A stretch of DNA of 10,365 nucleotides, from assembly GCA_028565635.1 (NCBI GenBank), contig JAOXYB010049525.1, positions 1,517 to 11,881 on the forward strand, given 5' to 3'. Below are positions 1 through 7,900 of this stretch, one piece after another. The notes under the pieces were generated by a model, which was not told the DNA's origin, searched no databases, and was given only the letters and a program-made list of their open reading frames with translations. A program made the translations under genes and the position numbers. The stretch's first letter is position 1. The number at the start of each line of letters is the position of its first letter. Source of the DNA: Phoronis ovalis. Taxonomy: Eukaryota; Phoronida; Phoronidae.

Positions 1-384
1 ATGTAAAAAAAATGTAAAGATAAGTAAGGCTGTGTGCCATGTCTGTTAGTTGAGAGTAACATTGTATGTAAAAAAAGGTAGCATTTTTCCCAGTAAATAA
101 GCATAATATTCTAGTTTGTACAACGCAAAAAAAATCTGGTAAAGTTCATAAATAAAAGAAACAGATGACAGTTCCTTATTCGTTGTTCATGTTGTTGCGT
201 TGCGGTTGTATTTTTGGGCATCTTTCCACAGATGTTGACTAACCATCAGCCTGTGTGACCGATACATTTCATTAACGGTTGACTAGCAAGCTGTTTAGCA
301 TAGTCTGACCTTCACTGTTGGACTTTAGTGCCATGAACACTGTATGTAATGATTGTGTAATTGGGCTGTTTTGTAATTCTTTAG
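1..384. other. Non-coding stretch, possibly intron of the plus-strand gene
   Basis: AT-rich sequence with several runs of A and many stops in all frames. If 385-516 is a terminal exon, this is the end of its last intron, closing with TTTTGTAATTCTTTAG. I see no other feature. Confidence 0.4.
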
Positions 385-516
385 ATGGAGATACATCAGC
401 GAATGCAGGCTATAGAATTACAGAGGGTACAAACTCAAAGACAAGAGCAAGAACTACAACTGGCCAAGAATTTAAGTGAACAGCAGTGGCGAGCACAGCA
501 GCAGAATAAACATTAA
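385..516 (+). CDS. Possible terminal exon of an unidentified gene, glutamine-rich helix
   Basis: After the acceptor-like TTGTAATTCTTTAG ending at 384, an open stretch of 43 codons begins with ATG and ends at TAA (514-516). The peptide has 13 glutamines, many charged residues, and no glycine or proline: MEIHQRMQAIELQRVQTQRQ, then EQELQLAKNLSEQQWRAQQQ and NKH. Leu/Ile/Met/Val spacing fits an amphipathic helix or coiled coil. The composition is unlike the surrounding AT-rich DNA, which supports coding. The TAG of the acceptor is an in-frame stop, so this is either a last exon joined in phase 0 to exons left of the window, or a small ORF starting at the ATG. It points toward the kelch gene (convergent). 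I do not recognise the family; coiled-coil tails of Myb/SANT-like or chromatin proteins look similar but that is only a resemblance. Confidence 0.45.
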   Translation: MEIHQRMQAIELQRVQTQRQEQELQLAKNLSEQQWRAQQQNKH

Positions 517-1874
517 CTTTGGATAATTCATAACTATAAGTAACATCATTGCTCACTTTACTGAACACTGAAAAACTAACATTTGAAATGACAAACGAAC
601 AGTTGGAAATTTCTCTGAGTTTGTTTGAAACAGGTTATATTATATGAAAATAGACTACAATGCAGGTCAGAATGAAAAATGGTGTGCAGAATGGGCACTG
701 GCCCTCTCTTAACAATTCATAAAGATAGGAGTGAATTCGATTGTTTACAGACAGGAATGTTGTAATTACCTTCTGCAGTACACATTCACAAATGGTGTTG
801 CATACACATAGTAATACATCTTTTGACCTGCTTTTGAATTTGATAATTTTCTAACTGGCAAATGCAGCCAAGTCATTTGGCAGGATCATCTCTTTTGTTT
901 GGTATTTGTTAGATTTAACGTTTGTGCAATATTATTGGTGATTTAGATCAATCAAAGTTAGTGTTTTTTTTATTTTTGCATCTGTATAGTGTAGTGTAGT
1001 AAGTGTTTTAGTAATCAACTATGGCTACAAGAAGAATTCTCCGAGACAAGATTGAGATCATGGAAAAGATATATCTGTTTTTATAACTTTTTATTGTCAT
1101 CGTAAGCACCATCAACCTCATTGTGCAAAAATAATTTCCCATATATAGTAAATACAAAATTATGTACTTTATATTTACAGTCGTATTCAAAAGTGTCTAT
1201 GTAAAAATAGAGATATTACGAAGCCAGGTATTAATTCTCTGCAGTGTGGAAACAAAACAAGGCCTATAGATCAATCTCTTTGTTAAATACTGGCTCTTAA
1301 GTTTCATGATATTGTATATAAATCATACAAAACGTCTTGTTAGTATAAATTTGGTGTGCTGATACAAAGACCAGAACAGCAGTTTTGTATAAATGAGACA
1401 TTAGCACACTCAGAATTATGAGAATAATATATTTTCAAAATGTACTCTGCTGTATATTTGGTTACAGGTTGACAGAAACACTACCAAAGCTATGATTGGC
1501 CATTGAATACTTTATACAGTGCATGTGTAGTAAAGCCTCTTACCAACCTGAGACAGATCAAATTAGTGAACTTCAAACAGTAATAAAAAACTATGCCTCA
1601 ACTATTAAATTTAGCTTTTTGGCAGAACATATCACTTCATCCCGTAAGCAATCCATGTCAACTACTCTTTATTGCTGCTTATCCTATTTATAGGAGATGC
1701 AGCTTTGTTAATAACAAGTTGCGACAAATTTTCTACATTTCTGACTGGGAGCTAACTACTCTCTTAAATGTATGCCGACTTGCGATATTTGGTATCTTCC
1801 TTTGGTTGCTTATCCATTAGCACACTGGTTGTGCATGAACGATGATGCTGAGTGCACCATCTTTTCTTTTCTAG
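517..1874. other. Intergenic DNA and 3' UTR of the kelch gene
   Basis: This 1358-base stretch separates the convergent plus-strand exon and the kelch stop codon. The part next to 1874 is the kelch 3' UTR; its end is not fixed, with minus-strand AATAAA at 1673-1668, 1095-1090 and 974-969. Plus-strand open frames at 1496-1693 and 1593-1820 overlap each other in different frames, show no family pattern and look like chance. A 21-codon plus frame begins at 1021 with ATGGCT; I see no support for it either. Confidence 0.5.
1668..1673 (-). terminator. Candidate polyadenylation signal of the kelch gene
   Basis: A canonical AATAAA hexamer on the minus strand, about 200 bases after the stop codon at 1875, is the first such hexamer downstream. 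Its use is inferred from position only. Later AATAAA copies at 1095-1090 and 974-969 are alternatives for longer 3' UTRs. Confidence 0.35.
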
Positions 1875-1937
1875 TCAGATGTTTGATGTAACATGGACTA
1901 CACTTGCACCTGCTCGACCTGTACATAAAGGTGCAAC
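1875..1937 (-). CDS. KLHL5: Kelch gene exon 9: terminal coding exon and stop codon
   Basis: The acceptor TACTTATAG precedes 1937; 20 codons (residues 554-573) run to TGA at 1877-1875. The peptide [20 protein letters not shown] corresponds to the usual kelch C-terminus VAPL..GRAGA.VV.V, whose final strand completes blade 1 and closes the six-bladed propeller. At 63 bases it is easily missed; support is the exact phase-0 join to exon 8 (NEWTK-VAPL), the acceptor, and the family match. The last five residues differ from the short vertebrate ending, and the functional meaning is unknown. Confidence 0.9.
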   Translation of the reverse strand, partial: VAPLCTGRAGASVVHVTSNI

Positions 1938-4900
1938 CTATAAGTAGTAAAGATAGCATTAGTGATAGGATCATGTTTTAATGGCTTTCGATAGTGAGTC
2001 GTAACCCATGACCACACACCTCAAATTATCCTACCTACAGTGAAGACCTTCGGGTGTAATGAAGGTGCGACTTGGAAGAGTTGAGCAGTTCGTTGATATA
2101 AGCAACTAGACAGCAAATCATCTATGCAGACTATAAGAAAAGCAGTTTCTGATGAAAACATATGTACATGTATATGTTTGTAAATGAATACTTTCAGTTC
2201 TTTAATAACACTTTGGAAGATCACTCAACATACACATACCTTAGTCCATTCATTTGTTTGTGGGTCGTAAGCCTCCGTTTCACTAAGATATTGCTGTCCA
2301 TCGTAACCACCCACAGCAAATAACCTCTCTCCTAATGCACAAACCCCGACAGCATCTCGAGGAGAGCTAATGGGAGACACTATCGTCCAAGTGTCAGTCT
2401 TTGGGTCATATCTATAAAAGCACAAAAACTAAGTTAGATAATCCGAGCAAGAATAGTCCACCAATGGTATCAAGGCAATCCACTTATGTATATTATTTGT
2501 TATGTATTATAGTATAGAATTTTTATACACAATTACTATTCAGATATTTTTTTTTCATGTACCATATAGTTACATGCAATACATCATCATGCAGTGAAAA
2601 TTCAACCTACATCTTCCTCATATAGCATGATAAAAGATCGACATGTTATTAAATGAGACACATATGATAATACCATGCAACAGCATTAAACCGTGTTCTG
2701 CAACTGAAAATAAAAGCAGTTCATCAGCTTACCTTTCGACACAGTCAAATCGACTACTGGTTGGGTTGCTAGCCGGGGCATCATGACCACCAACGGCGTA
2801 CACGCAACCATTACAGGTACCAACACCTACTCCACCTCGTCTCTTTGTCATCGGGGAACATTGTGTCCACTTGTTAGTATGCGGATCAAAAAATTCCACG
2901 GTTCTGAGACATGAGCTACCATCGCGACCACCAACTGCATACAATCTGAAACAGAAATTAATTGCACGAGATATGATACAGTGATTTTGGAAATCAATCT
3001 GACCTCCTAGCTTAATGGATCCACCTGTTGCATATACTAGGTGTTATCAAGGTTATTCCCCTATATAAATATAGAGTTAACAAGTATGAACTTTGTCATT
3101 ATAAGACACTAAGCATGAACACCATAAATTAACAACAAAAAGTAATACTTACTTTTTATCTAACACAGCCACACCCACAGTACTCCTGGCTGTAGACATG
3201 GGAGCAACATAGGTCCACATTCTTGCGACAGGGTCCCATCTTTCTACTGTTGTGAGATATGACCAGCCATCGTGACCCCCTACTGCATACATTGGCTCTT
3301 CTAATACTCCCACACCTAAACATTGGAAATAATAAACTAGAAATATATAAGCAAAATAGATTCTTTTTTAAAAGAATCAACTCTACATTTTAGAATTAAA
3401 GGTTTCAGTAATGAAAATGGCAAAAAGTAGAAAATACTATTCAAAACAAACAAACTTCAGAAGGAATTTATAGCATAGTCCGCTATAGGGGGGACTTAAG
3501 ACTATGCAAGAATGCTGTTTGGGAAATAGTGAAGAAATATTCTCTGGTCAGTTTAGAACTCATGTTAATCAAGTTATTACCTAAACCATGCCTATGAGTA
3601 GACATTGGAGGCATAATGGTCCATGTCTTTTTGTTTGGATCCCAGCATTCCACAGTGTTTAACGTTTTTAAACCATCGCGTCCACCAACAATATATAATT
3701 TTTCATGCAAGACTGCTACACCAAACTGTAATCGCCGACCACTCATATGAGCCACTTGAGTCCATATATTGGTCCGTAGGTCGTATTTCTCAACACTTGT
3801 GCTTCCTAAAATGGACAAATATAAGAACAAATTTTAGTTACAATAGTTATGTTAGAAATGTATTTTTGAATCGACTTGCTAAAAAATGAAGGGACTAGAT
3901 TAACCAGTAGTTAATATTAATATTGAACTTTACATTAAAGTGAACAAAGTGTCACTAGCATAAACTATTCACTTACAGGCATCTCAAAAGAATATAGAAT
4001 TATCAAAATTGCTCAATCCATTTTTAAGTTATATGCATTTATGTTGGTGGCTCTGGAAGCTCCCATTATAACATTTATTACCCATAATGCAAAGTGCAGA
4101 TGACATCAGACATGAACAAGATTTGCATTAACCATACCGGGTAACCATATGGGCAAAATATATTTTTTCACTGATATACATACATAATAATTCTAAAATG
4201 CAGTTATTTGCTTTAAGCATTCCTTAGACTATACAAAGGTATTACATTTCAGCAGCATATCACTGCCTAAGAAATAAAATATAAATGATTTTACAGTTTT
4301 TTACCACACAAATGCATACAACCTTGTTCGTCCTTGATGTCAATGCCCCTTTGCATTATGGGTGATAAAAGTTTATAATGGCAGCTTTCAAAGCCACCAA
4401 CACAAATGCCTGTAACTTTAAAATGGATTTAATAATTTTGGTAATTCTTATGGGAAATTATTCTTTAAAAATTTACTTAAATGAGTGTGGCTTATGAATG
4501 TTAGTGACACATTATTCACTTTAACTTTCCTTTATAAATGTTAGTGGTTATCTCTCCAATGTATAAATTTGCAATTCTGTTTTTGGTTTTGTAATCGGTG
4601 TCAGTAGAAAACGTTTATGCGATCCTCACCTTCTTTTCCCTTGAGACAGTCCATTCCTCCCACTGCATATAAAACACCAACAGTTGATTTGCGAGGTTTC
4701 GTCCGAGGACTTTGTAAAGAAAGACGTCGTTCAGGCAACAAATGATATTTCAGTGCTTCAATTATTAAATCTTGGCACTCACGGTCATTGCGGAATATAA
4801 GACTGGTTTCAACATCATCTGCTAGGAACTGGAAAGAATTATAATTTTACAAATAATATTTAGCATAATACCCTTCATGCAACTTTTAGAATTAATAACT

Positions 4901-7900
4901 GACTCATACTGAGCTAATGTTTTATCAAACACAGTACATTGGTAGTTTCTTACTGACATACATATTATGAAAGGATTATTTATAATACATATAATACATA
5001 CAGTACACTAAAACCAAAAAGAATTATGCAGACAACTGAATTCACTTTCTAAAATTTATTTCTTACCTTTGGATGCATTAAGGGCAATTTAATTGTCCCA
5101 AGTAATTTGGACAGGGATTCTCTTCGACTAGGTAGATCATGTTCAGCCCACAAGACAAGCGCTTTGAATGTCGTTTCTTCAATGGGCACATTTAAATCTT
5201 CACTGAGCAATAATTTGGCAAGTTCATCTCCAGGAAGCATTAAGAACTCCTGATTGTTCATCACTTCAACAAAATGTTCCTAAAACAATATAAAATACAT
5301 GTGTGATTGCACTGATATACTTGTAAGGATATCTGGATGTAGCCATACTTCTGTACTTTTTATTGGCACTGCTGCCAACCATCAATATTCTTGGTTTGTA
5401 AGATAAGACTTTTATTACCTAATAATTATATAATCAATATATAAAAGAAACAATTTTACCTAAGGAAGAATGGGAGGAGTGTCTTATCCCTCTCAGAACT
5501 GAATGAAATTAATGCTTATTGGTGAACATGTCAACATGATGCCATAAGCTATAAATAATATTATTTTAGCGTAAGATAGCCAAGGTACACACCTTAACAT
5601 CCCACACTACTGGTTATAGTACACTATATGCATTTTTGGTTTACTTACCATAACATAGTTATTGGCTACTTTATACAAGTCCACACATCCCCTAGCATCA
5701 GCAAACTGTCTTATACCAATACAATTGGATGGGTGCAACTGTTTCATAAGGAAGCCGCAGCACGCTTCTACAACATCTGATAACTGTAGAATGCAGGCTG
5801 TTGATAACAAGCTCTCTACCGTTTCTTCTTTCAGTTCTAGTTTACCTAAAATAAGAAAATCATATTTTTTGTTGTAATATCTCCCAAAAAAGAAAACCTT
5901 AACATATTGCAAATTAATAATATATTTTATCAAGTCCAATCTATGTAAAGGACTCAATACTGATGGGTTTTAGTTCTAGTTCTCGATGGACAGCATTCGG
6001 ATTCCTGAGAATACTATTAATAACTTCATAACATGCATAACAAATTTCACTAATGCAAATAGTGTAACAGGACCAATCACCCCTCAGTGTTTGTACAGTC
6101 TGAAGAAACAGCTTCATTTTTACATCAAATCCCCCTTAAGTAATCACAACACAGATAATAAAAACAACATTCACATTAAAGACCACACAGAGTGATGGTG
6201 TAACTGTTTATGTAACTGCAAAGATGTTTTTATATTTGATATATCAATAACATATCGCTATAATATGGGCGGAATTCATTTTTGCTGCCCAGAGAGCAGC
6301 TAAAAATATTCTGCATCAAGTTAATTGGGCTATGGCTAGGCTGGTTTCAAAATATTGCCAACTCAAACAAAGCAACTGTATATTATTTTTAAAAACATCA
6401 TCTCATTCAAAGTATAATCTACTAGATTAACAGCACTCCAATCTCCTCCATTATTTTATTACATTTTTTTTATATTGATATATGACTTCCTTGTTACTTC
6501 ATACAATGCACTTGAGACTTATCATTCGTTGGCAGGCATGACACATTTATACACTGCACTTGACAATATCATTGGTTGGTAGGAGATGCCACATTCATAT
6601 GATAAGAAGCACTTATAAAAGCAACATGGCGATAATATTCCCACAAGCTACAATCTCAGTTCTAGGACATTTAATTAAAATATGTTATAGAGGTGCGAGG
6701 CACAAGGGTCCAAGACCCTGAAGTATCTCCGGTATTGTCAAATGATCCACCCTAAGTACTCAATATTCAAGCTTCTAGCTATATCAGTTAGCAGAGTAGA
6801 TCTGGTCTAAGACCAAATTAGCAGAATGGTCTGCTTTTTTACCTCTTTTCTGTCAGCAAACAGGGTTTTTTATTTTTTAGCAAACAGACTTTTCCCAACA
6901 CACACAAATGTCAATTGTTTTTTTTTAGTGAGCAAAAGTTAAGCAGGAGAAACTAGTTTAAAAGAGGATCTGGTTTTTAGGGCTGGACCACAAAATTTTA
7001 TCAAGTACTCTCTATGGAGACTAAATTTCCTGAAAGTTCCCAAAAATGACCCTGAAGGACAGAATGTGTATTTTAGCACCCACATAAAAAGTACCTTGGG
7101 GATTTATTCCTTACAATATACACTTGTGGATGCTGAGTGCATATAATAAAGGTTTTAAAAATATTGCGATTTGGTAACAGATTTTGAAATGAAAGAATAT
7201 TGAATTTATTTTTATGATGTTATTTTACTATAATACATATGTTGTATGTAGACTAATGTATTGATCATAAATCTCATATGACACAGAATTTGAACCAAGA
7301 TTCCCTAATAAGATTTCTTCTCCAATTAAATGATACCCTATGTATTAATAGACAGCAGATTGATTGTATTAGGTTTGTGGATAGAATTTATAAGCGGTTA
7401 TGACATTTCAAAGAAATCTGCAATGTTTTTATAATTTAATCACAAGATGGCTTGTATGCAAGTCCTTTCACCCCTGTTGATATAAATACAGTTTCTAGTT
7501 GTTAGCAAGTTTTTACTTTTTCTAGGAGTACAATGTATAACTTGTAAACACAAAATCCAAACACGCGAAATAAGTTTCACACAAGCGAGGAACTCTGCTT
7601 TCATATTTATCAGAGTGCAAATAACAGCCGAGGGGACGGCGCCTGATGTTGGGACCTGATGTGTGTGGAATAACTAAAGTGTGTGACAGAAAGCTCAATC
7701 TTTATTTTAAATGTAACTGTGTAATAAGTGGGGCACATGTGGATTATCAATCTGGAATATTATGTGTTTTTAAGCATATTGTATATCCTAATTAGACACA
7801 AGAGGAGCACATATACCTGCCTGTTTTTCTAATCAAAGACTAGTTAAGTATGAATTACTACTAAACATTACTATAATTTAAATGAAAGTTTAGTATCAGT

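Larger units (their letters stand above)
3901..4550. mobile_element. Non-autonomous inverted-repeat (MITE-like) element, degenerate
   Basis: The two halves of this ~650-base stretch are reverse complements of each other: a left arm to about 4130 and a right arm from about 4311, around an unpaired centre of ~180 bases. The pairing runs in the same order from the tips (TAACCAGTA at 3901-3909 against TAACCACTA read from 4550) to the inner end (GAACAAG then TGCATT). Roughly 80-85% identity in the core by eye. It holds no open frame for a transposase, so it would be non-autonomous. The flanks TTAA (3900-3903) and TTAT (4548-4551) could be an eroded TTAA target duplication of piggyBac type, with CCAGTA/CCACTA tips, but one mismatch and imperfect tips leave the superfamily open. 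Orientation cannot be assigned. Confidence 0.7.
3806..4629 (-). other. Intron 4 of the kelch gene, mostly a repeat element
   Basis: 824 bases, GTGAGG to TTTTAG on the minus strand, between exons 4 and 5. About four fifths is occupied by the inverted-repeat element at 3901-4550, which explains why it is longer than the neighbouring introns of 207-369 bases. The splice sites lie outside the element. Confidence 0.88.

Noticed and set aside
1008-1190. Minus-strand 60-codon frame rich in Ile, Leu, Tyr and Met
   Set aside because: Reads like a membrane segment only because the DNA is AT-rich; no start context, no neighbours.
1496-1820. Two overlapping plus-strand frames of 65 and 75 codons
   Set aside because: They lie in different frames opposite the kelch 3' UTR and have no family motif; AT-rich codon choice suggests chance.
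2021-2224. Minus-strand 67-codon frame between kelch exons 8 and 9
   Set aside because: Sits wholly inside intron 8, whose splice sites are fixed by the flanking kelch sequence.
3623-3889. Plus-strand 88-codon frame
   Set aside because: Antisense shadow of kelch exon 5; no independent motif.
4980-5005. ATAATACAT repeated twice
   Set aside because: Two short copies in very AT-rich intron DNA; not distinguishable from chance.
5662-5877. Plus-strand 71-codon frame
   Set aside because: Antisense shadow of kelch exon 2.
5986-6195. Plus-strand 69-codon frame in intron 1
   Set aside because: Asn/Thr/Ile-rich, no recognisable domain and no splice or start evidence beyond the ATG.
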